Assembly: GCA_002723035.1 (NCBI GenBank)
Contig: PBNH01000025.1
Coordinates: 1-35,883, forward strand
Source of the DNA: Rhodobiaceae bacterium
GTDB lineage: Bacteria; Pseudomonadota; Alphaproteobacteria; MED-G09
Length of the DNA stretch: 35,883 bases
Direction: 5' to 3'
Program-made: the position numbers and the translations under genes
Shown: piece after piece, positions 8,420 to 16,569 of the stretch
How the letters are laid out: every line of letters starts with the position of its first letter
How positions within the stretch are numbered: position 1 is the stretch's first letter
Notes under the pieces: model-generated
Databases searched by the model: none
Seen by the model: only the letters and a program-made list of their open reading frames with translations
What the model was told of the DNA's origin: nothing

Positions 8420-9586
8420 TTGAGCAAATACTACAATATTGACGATTTGAGACTTCTTGCAAAAAGGAGAGTTCCACAGGCAGTTTTTGATTATGCTGAC
8501 GGTGCTGCTGAAGATGAATTAACTAAAAAGAATAATAGAAATGCCTATAGGAAATGGAAGCTTATACCTGATGCCTTAATAGATGTTGCAGATGTTGATA
8601 CAGAAACAGAGGTTTTAGGAACAAAAATGCCTTATCCTTTTGCATTAGGACCGACAGCAATTTCATACCTTTTTCATCATTCAGGTGAACCAGCTGTAGC
8701 TAGAGCTGCATCAAAAAGAAATTTTCCTTCTACACTATCATCTATAGCAAGCACAAATATTGAGGATTATGCGGATGCATCAGATGGTTCAGTTTGGTAT
8801 CAGATGTATGTCTGGAAAAATAGAGAAATTAGTTATGATTTTATCAAGAGGTGTAAGGAAAAAAAATATAAGGCAATTATGTTAACTGTAGATGTACCTG
8901 TTGGTGGAAAACGAGAAAGAGACCTAAGAAGTGGTATGACAGTTCCGCCCCGCCTAACTTTAGCTTCTATTATTGACGCTGCTTTTCATCCAACATGGTG
9001 GTGGAATTTTATTTTTGGTCCAAAAATAAAATTTGCAAATGTTAAAGAGCGTTTTACCGGTAAGAAGAAAAATCTTAGTAATATTATGACATATATGAAT
9101 CAACAATTTGATCCCTCAGTTACATGGGAAGAAGCAAAAGAAATTGCTTCTATGTGGGGAGGTCCATTTGCTATTAAAGGTGTTATGAATTCTGCTGATG
9201 CAGAGAGAGCTATAGAAATTGGTGCATCAGCTATTGTAATTTCTAATCATGGTGGACGACAACTTGATAGCGCTGCAGCGCCTATAGATGTTTTACCTGG
9301 AATTGCCAAGAGTGTTGATAAAAGGGTTGAAATATTAATTGATGGGGGGATTAGAAGGGGTTCTGATATTATTAAAGCCATTGCTCTTGGTGCAGATGCC
9401 TGTTTAATTGGAAGACCTTGGGTATATGGTTTAGCTGCTAAAGGTGAAGAGGGAGTTGGTATTGCAATAGATGTTTTGGCCTCAGAGGTCAAAAGAAATC
9501 TTCAACTTTTAGGGTGTCAAAGCATTAGGGATCTTAAAAGGGAACATATAGCCTTGGATCGGGAGTTATTAGATGAAATTGAGTAA
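8420..9586 (+). CDS. FMN-dependent alpha-hydroxy acid dehydrogenase (lactate dehydrogenase-like)
   Basis: TIM-barrel FMN enzyme of the glycolate oxidase / L-lactate dehydrogenase (LldD) family, 388 residues. Active-site residues are present: Y25 in FDYADGAAED, K253, the catalytic base H277 and R280 in SNHGGRQLD, and the FMN phosphate site GADACLIGRPW near 324-334. It oxidises an L-2-hydroxy acid to the 2-oxo acid, probably passing electrons to the respiratory chain. It starts at TTG 8420 with AGGAA at 8409-8413; no better ATG exists before the conserved N-terminus. It sits between the alcohol dehydrogenase and an esterase-like gene 3 bases downstream. The actual hydroxy acid (lactate, glycolate, mandelate) is uncertain. 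Confidence 0.85.
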   Translation: MSKYYNIDDLRLLAKRRVPQAVFDYADGAAEDELTKKNNRNAYRKWKLIPDALIDVADVDTETEVLGTKMPYPFALGPTAISYLFHHSGEPAVARAASKRNFPSTLSSIASTNIEDYADASDGSVWYQMYVWKNREISYDFIKRCKEKKYKAIMLTVDVPVGGKRERDLRSGMTVPPRLTLASIIDAAFHPTWWWNFIFGPKIKFANVKERFTGKKKNLSNIMTYMNQQFDPSVTWEEAKEIASMWGGPFAIKGVMNSADAERAIEIGASAIVISNHGGRQLDSAAAPIDVLPGIAKSVDKRVEILIDGGIRRGSDIIKAIALGADACLIGRPWVYGLAAKGEEGVGIAIDVLASEVKRNLQLLGCQSIRDLKREHIALDRELLDEIE

Positions 9587-9589
9587 TTA

Positions 9590-10885
9590 ATGTATCAAGA
9601 AAAAATAAAAAATTATAAACAAAGTAATAAGAATGAGTTTGACTTAGGTTTTAATAGTGAAAGATTAGCTTATATTCCTGGATATTTTTCTTCATATTTG
9701 GATAAGTCAAAACTTCCAAATTTTACTCTTTTGGTTTCAAGAGATAACCAAATTGCACATTTATCTTCTCAAGGACTTGCAAGTGTAGAGGATAAAACCG
9801 AATTAAGCCATGATTCAATTTATAGAATTTTTTCAATGACGAAGCCAATTACTTCTACAGCTATAATGATGCTATATGAAAGAGGATTATTAAGATTAGA
9901 GCATGAAGTATCTAGATATCTTCCGGAGTTTAAAAATATTAAAGTTTGGGATGGTGGCGATGTTGAAAATTATAATGTTCGGGACCCTAGCCAACCAATT
10001 TTAATTAGAGATTTGTTAACACATACCTCAGGTATGACATATGGATTTATGTTGGGTCATCCTGTCATTAAACTTTATAATACAAGTGGTCTAGCATCTG
10101 CAAAAAATCCCAAAACAAAAGAAGAAATGGGACTTGATGAGTTTTCAAATACTGCATCTTCGTTACCTCTTACATTTGATCCAGGATCAAAATGGAATTA
10201 TTCAATTTCTATTGATATTCTTGGCAGAATTATTGAGGTTGTCTCTGGGTTTACTCTTGATGATTTTCTTCACGATAATATCTTTAAACCTTTAAATATG
10301 ATTGATACAGATTTTTATGTTCCAGAGGATAAGCATGATCGTTTTGTGGATTGTTATCAGGAATTAGTTTCAAAAAATGGAAACAAACTTAAACGTTGCC
10401 ACAAGGGTGGTGAAGATATTTTTTCGAAAAAAAGAAATTTCTTATCAGGCGGAGGCGGTTTGTGTTCAACCTTAGCTGATTATGCAAATTTTTGCCAAAT
10501 GATACTTAATGAAGGTTATTTTGACGGAAAACAATTATTAAGTCCAATAACAGTCAGGTTTATGAGAGAAAACCATCTGCCAAATAATCAAACAATGAAT
10601 GAAATGGGTGATGATAATTTTTCTGAGGTAAGATATGACGGAGCAGGATTTGGTCTCGGATTTTCTAGTTTAATTGATCCAGTAAAGTCTATGTCACCAT
10701 TATCACTTGGTTCAATTTCTTGGGGTGGGATGGCAAGTACTTTCTTTTGGATAGATCCTCAAGAAAATCTTTTCGCTATTTTATTAACCCAGTTAATACC
10801 TTCTGGTCGATATCCAATAAGACCACAAGCACAAACATTGGTTTATTCTGCGTTAAGCGAACTTAATAAAAATACTAGACTTTAA
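9590..10885 (+). CDS. Serine hydrolase, class C beta-lactamase / family VIII esterase type
   Basis: Beta-lactamase-fold hydrolase, 431 residues. The nucleophile motif SxxK is S82-M-T-K85, and the tyrosine motif is Y204-S-I within KWNYSISIDILG. That form is typical of EstB-like family VIII carboxylesterases rather than true AmpC (YxN). A glycine-rich block SGGGGLCST near 285-293 precedes the C-terminal region. No clear signal peptide is seen, so a cytoplasmic esterase or lactonase is more likely than a periplasmic beta-lactamase. Translation starts 3 bases after the FMN dehydrogenase stop, implying coupling. Substrate unknown. Confidence 0.8.
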   Translation: MYQEKIKNYKQSNKNEFDLGFNSERLAYIPGYFSSYLDKSKLPNFTLLVSRDNQIAHLSSQGLASVEDKTELSHDSIYRIFSMTKPITSTAIMMLYERGLLRLEHEVSRYLPEFKNIKVWDGGDVENYNVRDPSQPILIRDLLTHTSGMTYGFMLGHPVIKLYNTSGLASAKNPKTKEEMGLDEFSNTASSLPLTFDPGSKWNYSISIDILGRIIEVVSGFTLDDFLHDNIFKPLNMIDTDFYVPEDKHDRFVDCYQELVSKNGNKLKRCHKGGEDIFSKKRNFLSGGGGLCSTLADYANFCQMILNEGYFDGKQLLSPITVRFMRENHLPNNQTMNEMGDDNFSEVRYDGAGFGLGFSSLIDPVKSMSPLSLGSISWGGMASTFFWIDPQENLFAILLTQLIPSGRYPIRPQAQTLVYSALSELNKNTRL

Positions 10886-10924
10886 ATAATAATAATTATA
10901 AGTTTATCTTAATTCAGAAATGAA

Positions 10925-10988
10925 TACGTGGTGATTTGAGCCAGTCGGCTTGCGTCCACGTGAAAAAAAATCGCTAAAAATGACTGGG
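10925..10988 (+). ncRNA. SAM-II riboswitch (metA-type)
   Basis: The sequence matches the SAM-II consensus closely. Stem P1 pairs ACGTGG (10926-10931) with CCACGT (10956-10961), enclosing the conserved TGATTTG and GGCTTGC blocks. The conserved CGCTAAAA-type element follows at 10972-10980. The pseudoknot P2 can form between CCAGTC (10941-10946) and GACTGG (10982-10987), which are perfectly complementary. It lies 160 bases after the esterase stop and just upstream of an O-acetylhomoserine sulfhydrylase gene. S-adenosylmethionine binding should turn the gene off. Identification is by pattern recognition; a covariance-model search would settle it. Confidence 0.93.
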
Positions 10989-10992
10989 AGAT

Positions 10993-11016
10993 ACCCGGGT
11001 AAAGCCGGGTTTTTTT
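10993..11016 (+). terminator. Intrinsic terminator in SAM-II expression platform
   Basis: Hairpin ACCCGG (10993-10998), loop GTAAAG, CCGGGT (11005-11010), followed by a T run to 11016. It lies between the riboswitch and the start codon, so it is the likely off-switch. A further outer pairing, CTGGGAGATA (10984-10993) with TATCTCTCAG (11016-11025), overlaps the 3' strand of the aptamer pseudoknot and would compete with it. Confidence 0.85.
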
Positions 11017-11045
11017 ATCTCTCAGTAAAAAAATGGAGATAAAAA

Positions 11046-12338
11046 ATGACTATAGATAGTAAAAACCCCGAAACGCTTGCCCTTCATGCAGGGTGGCGTT
11101 CTGATCCGACAACTAACTCAGTTGCTGTTCCAATACATCAAACAACTAGCTATCAGTTTGACTCTACTGAGCATGCCGCTAACCTTTTTGCCTTATCAGA
11201 ATTAGGGAATATATATTCTCGAATTATGAATCCCACATGCGATGTGCTTGAGCAAAGAATAGCTGCATTAGAGGGTGGCGCTGCTGCATTAGCTGTTGCC
11301 TCAGGACAAACTGCTACAGCCTATGCTTTACAAAATATTGCTAGGGCTGGTGATAATATTGTTTCTTCAACAGACCTATATGGTGGAACATGGAATCAGT
11401 TAAATAATACATTTAAAGATATGGGTATTGAAGTACGTTTTGTTGACCCAAAAGATCCAAATACATTTGCTGAAGCTACAGATGATAATACAAGAGCTTA
11501 TTTTGCAGAAACTTTACCTAATCCAAAGTTAGAAGTTTTTCCTATTAAAGAGGTTTCAGATATCGGAAGAAAACTTGGAATTCCCCTAATTGTCGATAAT
11601 ACAGCTGCACCAATTTTATGTAAGCCATTTGAACTTGGAGCAGCAGTTGTTGTTTACTCATCAACCAAATATATTGGTGGTCATGGTACTTCAATTGGTG
11701 GTCTAATTGTTGATGGAGGAAACTTTGATTGGGCAGGTGCTGGTGATAGACAGCCTGCTTTAAATACTCCTGATCCATCCTATCATGGTGCAGTATTCAC
11801 AGTTGCAGCAGAACCACTAGGACCAATTGCCTATATTTTGAAAGCTAGGACAACTATTCTAAGAGATTTAGGTGGTGCTATGAGTCCTATGAATGCTTTT
11901 CAATTTCTTCAAGGCTTAGAAACGCTTCCTCTAAGAATAAGAGAACATTCAAGAAATGGTCAAAGCGTAGCTGAATTCCTGGATAATCACGATAAAGTAA
12001 GCAAAGTTATTTATCCAAGCCTTCAATCTGGTGAATCTAAAGCTAGAGCTGATGCTGCTCTGAAAGGTGGTTATAGTGGACTAGTCGGATTTGAATTAGC
12101 TGGTGGTGCAGAAGCTGGAAAGAAATTTATTGACGGACTAGAGTTACATTATCATGTGGCCAATATTGGCGATGCTAGAAGCTTGGCAATACATCCATCA
12201 AGTACAACTCATAGTCAGTTAGCTGAGGATGAACAAATTGCTTCAGGGGTAACACCTGGTTATGTTCGCTTATCAGTGGGTATAGAGCATATAGATGATA
12301 TTATAGCTGACTTATCAAAAGCTTTAGACAACGTTTAA
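11046..12338 (+). CDS. metY: O-acetylhomoserine sulfhydrylase (homocysteine synthase)
   Basis: PLP enzyme of the Cys/Met metabolism family, 430 residues, the length typical of O-acetylhomoserine aminocarboxypropyltransferases rather than the 390 of gamma-lyases. PLP lysine is K208 in SSTKYIGGHGTSIGG. YSRIMNPT near 57-64 binds the phosphate of the neighbouring subunit. It makes homocysteine from O-acetylhomoserine and sulfide, a methionine-synthesis step. GGAG at 11035-11038 is 7 bases before ATG. Expression is predicted to be SAM-repressed through the upstream SAM-II riboswitch and terminator, and a strong terminator follows, so it is a single-gene unit. An O-succinylhomoserine variant (MetZ) cannot be excluded. 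Confidence 0.88.
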   Translation: MTIDSKNPETLALHAGWRSDPTTNSVAVPIHQTTSYQFDSTEHAANLFALSELGNIYSRIMNPTCDVLEQRIAALEGGAAALAVASGQTATAYALQNIARAGDNIVSSTDLYGGTWNQLNNTFKDMGIEVRFVDPKDPNTFAEATDDNTRAYFAETLPNPKLEVFPIKEVSDIGRKLGIPLIVDNTAAPILCKPFELGAAVVVYSSTKYIGGHGTSIGGLIVDGGNFDWAGAGDRQPALNTPDPSYHGAVFTVAAEPLGPIAYILKARTTILRDLGGAMSPMNAFQFLQGLETLPLRIREHSRNGQSVAEFLDNHDKVSKVIYPSLQSGESKARADAALKGGYSGLVGFELAGGAEAGKKFIDGLELHYHVANIGDARSLAIHPSSTTHSQLAEDEQIASGVTPGYVRLSVGIEHIDDIIADLSKALDNV

Positions 12339-12361
12339 TAAAAATAATATTTTATATTTTA

Positions 12362-12397
12362 AGCCACCTAGTTCCGGCTGGGTGGCTTTTTTTATTT
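12362..12397 (+). terminator. Rho-independent terminator after the sulfhydrylase gene
   Basis: A 10-bp stem AGCCACCTAG / CTGGGTGGCT (one U-G wobble) with loop TTCCGG at 12372-12377, followed by a T-rich run interrupted by one A. It ends the riboswitch-controlled unit, 24 bases after the stop codon, and partly overlaps a false GTG start for the next gene. Confidence 0.92.
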
Positions 12398-12423
12398 TTC
12401 ATGTTAAATTTTACTTGAAGAAA

Positions 12424-13218
12424 ATGAAAAAAATAATTGATAAAGAAATACTTTCCAATGGCGTCATTGTTTTAACAATGAAAAATCCTGAAGTTAATAA
12501 TAATATTACTTGGAAGGCTGCAGAAGATTTATATTTAGAGATAAAAAGCTCAAGAGAAAATGGTAGTAATATTTTTATTTTGGCATCGGGTTTAAATGAT
12601 CATTGGTTTGAACACGCATGGTTAGAGGATATTTTAGCAATTTATGAGGGTCGAGAAACTACTGCTCCTGGAGTTTCCTGGTTTCGTTTAATGAAAGAGA
12701 TTACTCATCCTGATGTAATCTCTATAGCATGCATAAATGGCAGAGCATCAGGTGGTGGAGCAGAAATAGGGTGGGCTTGTGATTTTAGAATAGCAGAAGA
12801 AGGTGTTAAGTTTTGCCAACCTGAGATTGATTTGAATTTAACTACAGGACTAGGTGGAACAAGCAGAGTTGCAAGATTAATCGGACCAACAAAAACAGCA
12901 GAATTAGTTTTTTTAGGACATGAATTTTCTGCAGAACAAATGTATGAGTTAAAAGGAATTAATAAGCTAACAAAAAAGGGTAGTTCTTTGGAATGTTCTA
13001 AAAATTTAGCAAATGAATTAGCTAAAAAGCCAAAAGATGCTCTCGTATTGTTAAAAAAAATTTTAAATGATAGTCTCGAACTTCCTTTAACCGAGGCTTT
13101 AAGGAGTGAACAAGATTTTTTTCAATCAATTGTAAATTCTGATGGGGCAACAAAAAAAATGAGAGAAATTCAGGATAAATATTTTGATGGTGTTAAGCCT
13201 AAAGATATTATTTTCTAA
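12424..13218 (+). CDS. Enoyl-CoA hydratase/isomerase family protein (crotonase)
   Basis: Crotonase-fold protein, 264 residues from ATG 12424; an in-frame GTG at 12382 is rejected because it lies inside the terminator stem. The oxyanion-hole/helix segment NGRASGGGAEIGWACD carries E114, and CQPEID carries E134. These sit 20 residues apart like the two catalytic glutamates of rat mitochondrial hydratase (144 and 164), so hydratase chemistry is possible. The usual first oxyanion motif AGxDL is replaced by an aromatic stretch, WFEHAWLED, at 61-69, a divergent feature of some crotonase subfamilies. The next gene starts 11 bases downstream, suggesting an operon with the CurA-like reductase. Substrate unknown. 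Confidence 0.75.
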   Translation: MKKIIDKEILSNGVIVLTMKNPEVNNNITWKAAEDLYLEIKSSRENGSNIFILASGLNDHWFEHAWLEDILAIYEGRETTAPGVSWFRLMKEITHPDVISIACINGRASGGGAEIGWACDFRIAEEGVKFCQPEIDLNLTTGLGGTSRVARLIGPTKTAELVFLGHEFSAEQMYELKGINKLTKKGSSLECSKNLANELAKKPKDALVLLKKILNDSLELPLTEALRSEQDFFQSIVNSDGATKKMREIQDKYFDGVKPKDIIF

Positions 13219-13229
13219 AAGGTGACGAT

Positions 13230-14231
13230 ATGAAAAGAAAAGTATGGAAATTAAATGCTCGACCAGATGGGATTAATTTTGAGGAAGCCTTAGAGCTAGT
13301 GGATGAAGAAATAGGTGACCCATTTAACGGACAAATACAAATAAAGCTAAAAATTATTTCTATGGACGCAGGCACCAGAATGTGGATGAGTGATCGTCAA
13401 GATTCATATCAGCCACCTATTGAATTAGGCTCTTCTATGGTTGGTGTTTGTTTAGCTGAGGTTGTTAAATCCTCAAACTCTAATTTTAAAGAAGGTGATT
13501 TAGTTAGAGGTTTCGGTGAGTGGGCCGATTTTGCTAATGTTGACTCAGATTCTTTTCTCGTATTGGAAAAAGGCCTTGATTGCGATGAAGCATACCTTTC
13601 TGCCTTAGGTTTAAACGGGTGGACTGCTTATGTTGGCGTTATGGAAGTGGGAAAACCAAAACCAGGAGAGAACTTTCTGGTTTCCGCAGCAGCAGGGGCT
13701 ACCGGCTCTTTAGCTGGTCAAATTGCAAAAAAAGCAGGATGTAGAGTTATTGGTTTAGCTGGTAGCGAAGAAAAGTGTGAATGGCTAACTAAAGATCTGG
13801 GCTTTGATATTGCTATCAATTATAAAACAGAAAATCTTGACGAGGCACTGAAGAAGCATTGTCCTGATGGTGTTGATATATACTTTGATAATGTTGCAGG
13901 CGATATTCTTGATACTGTGATGCAGAATTTAGCTTTGAACGCTCGAATCCCATTATGTGGTCTTTTAGCTCAGTATAATAAAGAAGGGGCTAGACTTCCT
14001 GGCCCTGATAATTTTGATCAGTTGTTAATGAAAAGAGCAACTATAACAGGTTTTTTCTGTCCAGATTTTTTAGAGGATGGACCTAGAATCGAGACAATGT
14101 TAGCCGAGTGGTACAAGGAGGGATCACTGAAGTTTAAAGCAGATATTACTGAAGGCCTTGAGAATGTATTGATTTCATATAAAAAGATTTTTACTGGGGA
14201 TAATATAGGTAAAACTCTCGTTAAATTATAA
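13230..14231 (+). CDS. NADP-dependent MDR oxidoreductase (CurA / prostaglandin reductase-like)
   Basis: Zinc-free medium-chain reductase, 333 residues. The subfamily signature MDAGTRMWMSDR (about 45-56) corresponds to the LDPxxRxxM motif of leukotriene B4 dehydrogenase / CurA proteins. The NADPH loop SAAAGATGS is at 152-160, followed by GCRVIGLAGSEEKC. Members reduce the C=C bond of alpha,beta-unsaturated ketones and aldehydes. AAAGGTGA lies before the ATG. It is 4 bases upstream of the glucose-6-phosphate isomerase start and 11 bases after the crotonase. A paralogue lies at 18883-19914. Confidence 0.82.
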   Translation: MKRKVWKLNARPDGINFEEALELVDEEIGDPFNGQIQIKLKIISMDAGTRMWMSDRQDSYQPPIELGSSMVGVCLAEVVKSSNSNFKEGDLVRGFGEWADFANVDSDSFLVLEKGLDCDEAYLSALGLNGWTAYVGVMEVGKPKPGENFLVSAAAGATGSLAGQIAKKAGCRVIGLAGSEEKCEWLTKDLGFDIAINYKTENLDEALKKHCPDGVDIYFDNVAGDILDTVMQNLALNARIPLCGLLAQYNKEGARLPGPDNFDQLLMKRATITGFFCPDFLEDGPRIETMLAEWYKEGSLKFKADITEGLENVLISYKKIFTGDNIGKTLVKL

Positions 14232-14235
14232 AAAT

Positions 14236-15555
14236 ATGGATAAAAGAAAATTAAAAAATTTTTCATTTGAAAACTCAGTTTTAAAATTTGAGTCCTTTAT
14301 TAATGATTTTACTGAAGATTTGTATAATGAATTTGATGGTAAATCCAAAGAACTTAATCTTAGATCTAAAATTGATGATTTAGTAAATGGAGAAATAGTA
14401 AACGAAACTGAGAAACAAGCTGCTTGGCACCCTAGATATAAAAAAAGAGAAATAAATTCAAATAATCATCTATCTAGATTAATAGATAAAATTAATAAAA
14501 ATAAAAAATATAAAAAAATAAATATATTAATTATAGGCATTGGAGGATCTTATGAGGGACCAAAATTATTAATAGAGAGTTTAAATTCTTTTGAAATTAA
14601 TAATAATTTTAATTTTCAATTTTTAACAGGTCCTGATTTAACTGAATTTTTCTCTAAAACCGCTTTGTTAGATCCCAGTGACACAATTTTTATAGTTTCA
14701 TCAAAATCATTTACAACTGATGAGACTATTCTCATGTTAACTAAAGCAATGGAATGGTCATCTAATAAAGATAATTTTATTGCAATAACTGCAAATTCTG
14801 ACGAAGCAAAAAAATATGGTATTAATGAAAATAATATAATTACCTTTGATAAGGAAATAGGTGGGAGGTATTCAATATGGTCACCTATTGCAGAATTGCC
14901 TATAATCGAAAAAATTCAGTATACGAGTTTCTTAGAAGGTGGAAAAATTGCCGAGTCTGCTTTTATCGAAGATGCCAAATATCTCAACTTTATAAAAAGA
15001 TTATCTTTTTCAGACCTATGGAATAATAATCTTAAAAACAAAAATACCAGGGTTATTCTTTCTTATATTTGGTTATTTAGATCTTTGTCAGATTATTTTC
15101 AACAGTTAGAAATGGAATCATTGGGTAAGCCGCCTAATATCAAATCTGATTACCAGAATACTGGGCAGATTATTTTTGGAGGCTATGGGCCTAAAGCTCA
15201 GCATTCATATTTTCAATTACTTCATCAGGGGTCACAAAAAGTATGTGCTGATATTATTGCAAGTAAATCAGATAATAAGAATTTAGCTTATGCTCAGGCA
15301 GTTACACAATCGAGTCTTCTGTCTAATGGGGCAAAAGACCTAAAAGAGAATGAAAAGATAAATGGAAATGTTTCTGTAAATCTTTTTTTATTAAATAAAA
15401 TTGATGCATTTACGCTAGGCTATTTAATTACGTTATGGGAACACAGAACTTTTGTATCTTCAGTAATGCTTGGTATAAATCCCTTTGATCAATTTGGAGT
15501 AAATGCTGGTAAAGTTTATACTAAATGGTTCCTTAAGAATAAAATTCAGTTCTAG
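14236..15555 (+). CDS. pgi: Glucose-6-phosphate isomerase, short form
   Basis: Interconverts glucose 6-phosphate and fructose 6-phosphate. At 439 residues it is much shorter than the 550-residue E. coli enzyme and closer to the compact bacterial forms. Hallmarks are GIGGSYEGP at 101-109, the phosphate loop SSKSFTTDET at 155-164, GGRYSIWSPI at 209-218, the catalytic E294 in LEMESLGK, H323 in AQHSYFQLLHQG, and K426 in FGVNAGK. These match E. coli E355, H386 and K514. It follows the CurA-like gene by 4 bases with no clear ribosome site, so translation may be coupled. Its stop is 10 bases from convergent nrdB. Confidence 0.88.
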   Translation: MDKRKLKNFSFENSVLKFESFINDFTEDLYNEFDGKSKELNLRSKIDDLVNGEIVNETEKQAAWHPRYKKREINSNNHLSRLIDKINKNKKYKKINILIIGIGGSYEGPKLLIESLNSFEINNNFNFQFLTGPDLTEFFSKTALLDPSDTIFIVSSKSFTTDETILMLTKAMEWSSNKDNFIAITANSDEAKKYGINENNIITFDKEIGGRYSIWSPIAELPIIEKIQYTSFLEGGKIAESAFIEDAKYLNFIKRLSFSDLWNNNLKNKNTRVILSYIWLFRSLSDYFQQLEMESLGKPPNIKSDYQNTGQIIFGGYGPKAQHSYFQLLHQGSQKVCADIIASKSDNKNLAYAQAVTQSSLLSNGAKDLKENEKINGNVSVNLFLLNKIDAFTLGYLITLWEHRTFVSSVMLGINPFDQFGVNAGKVYTKWFLKNKIQF

Positions 15556-15565
15556 TTTTAATATT

Positions 15566-16540
15566 TTATGTGCCAAACGCTTCCTCAAATGTTTTTGACC
15601 AACTACCAGTAGTTGCAGCTCTGGAGTATTCTGTTGCTCTACCCTCAAAAAAGTTTGTATGCTCTACTGCATTTAACATTTCATCCATCCAAGGAAGTGG
15701 ATTTTTCTCGATCTTGTATAATTCTGGTAGACCAAGCTGTGTCAATCTTCTGTCAGCAATATATCTTATATATTGTTTAACCTCATCAGCCTCCATACCT
15801 TCTACACCACCTAGTTCAAATGCTAGGTCAATAAAAGCATCTTCATGCTCGATAACAGTTGCGCAAGCTTTCGTAATCTCTTGTTGAACATTATCGTTCC
15901 AAACTGATGGATTTTCTTCAACAAAGGTCCTAAATAATCTTATTGCTGACTCAGTATGAAGAGTTTCGTCTCTTACAGACCAGGTTACTATCTGCCCCAT
16001 TCCTTTCATTCGGTTCTGTCTTGGGAAATTCATTAAAACTGCAAAAGAAGCAAAAAGTTGAACACCTTCGGTAAATGCCCCAAAGACTGCAAGAGTTTTT
16101 GCGATATCTTCGTTTGTATCAACTCCCCATAGTCTCATATAATCAAATTTATTTTTCATTGCTTCGTATTCAAGGAAAGCACTATATTCTACTTCTGCCA
16201 TTCCTATGGTATCTAAAAGATGACTATACGCAGCAATATGAATAGTTTCTGTATTTGAGAAAGCACCAAGCATCATTTGAATTTCTGTTGGTTTAAAAAC
16301 CCTTGAATAATGCTTCATATAACAATTATTTACCTCCACATCAGCTTGAACAAAGAACCTAAAAATTTGAGTAAGAAGATTTTTTTCAGGTCCTGTAAGG
16401 TTTTTCTCCCAATCCTTAACATCCTCTGCTAAAGGAACTTCCTCTGGAAGCCAGTGGATTCTTTGCTGTTTGAGCCAAGCTTCATAAGCCCAGGGGTATT
16501 TAAATGGTTTGTATACTAATCTTTCTTCAAGAAGGGACAT
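15566..16540 (-). CDS. nrdB: Ribonucleotide reductase class Ia, beta subunit
   Basis: Small radical-bearing subunit, 324 residues. Diiron ligands are D67, E98, H101, E158, E192 and H195; the radical tyrosine is Y105. The E98-x-x-H101-x-x-x-Y105 and E192-x-x-H195 spacings match E. coli E115/H118/Y122 and E238/H241. The C-terminal tail FEEAFGT would dock into the large subunit. There is no N-terminal ATP-cone, in contrast to some NrdB proteins that carry the cone for a cone-less partner. It lies 29 bases downstream of nrdA in the same operon, with an AGAGAGAAAG ribosome site. Confidence 0.92.
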   Translation of the reverse strand: MSLLEERLVYKPFKYPWAYEAWLKQQRIHWLPEEVPLAEDVKDWEKNLTGPEKNLLTQIFRFFVQADVEVNNCYMKHYSRVFKPTEIQMMLGAFSNTETIHIAAYSHLLDTIGMAEVEYSAFLEYEAMKNKFDYMRLWGVDTNEDIAKTLAVFGAFTEGVQLFASFAVLMNFPRQNRMKGMGQIVTWSVRDETLHTESAIRLFRTFVEENPSVWNDNVQQEITKACATVIEHEDAFIDLAFELGGVEGMEADEVKQYIRYIADRRLTQLGLPELYKIEKNPLPWMDEMLNAVEHTNFFEGRATEYSRAATTGSWSKTFEEAFGT

Positions 16541-16569
16541 AACTTTCTCTCTATTCTATTTTATTATAT

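Noticed and set aside
9590-10885. True AmpC beta-lactamase (antibiotic resistance)
   Set aside because: The tyrosine motif is YSI rather than YxN and no clear signal peptide is seen; family VIII esterase is more likely.
12382-12423. Longer N-terminus for the crotonase, from GTG 12382
   Set aside because: The start would lie inside the stem of a strong terminator; ATG 12424 gives the normal family N-terminus.
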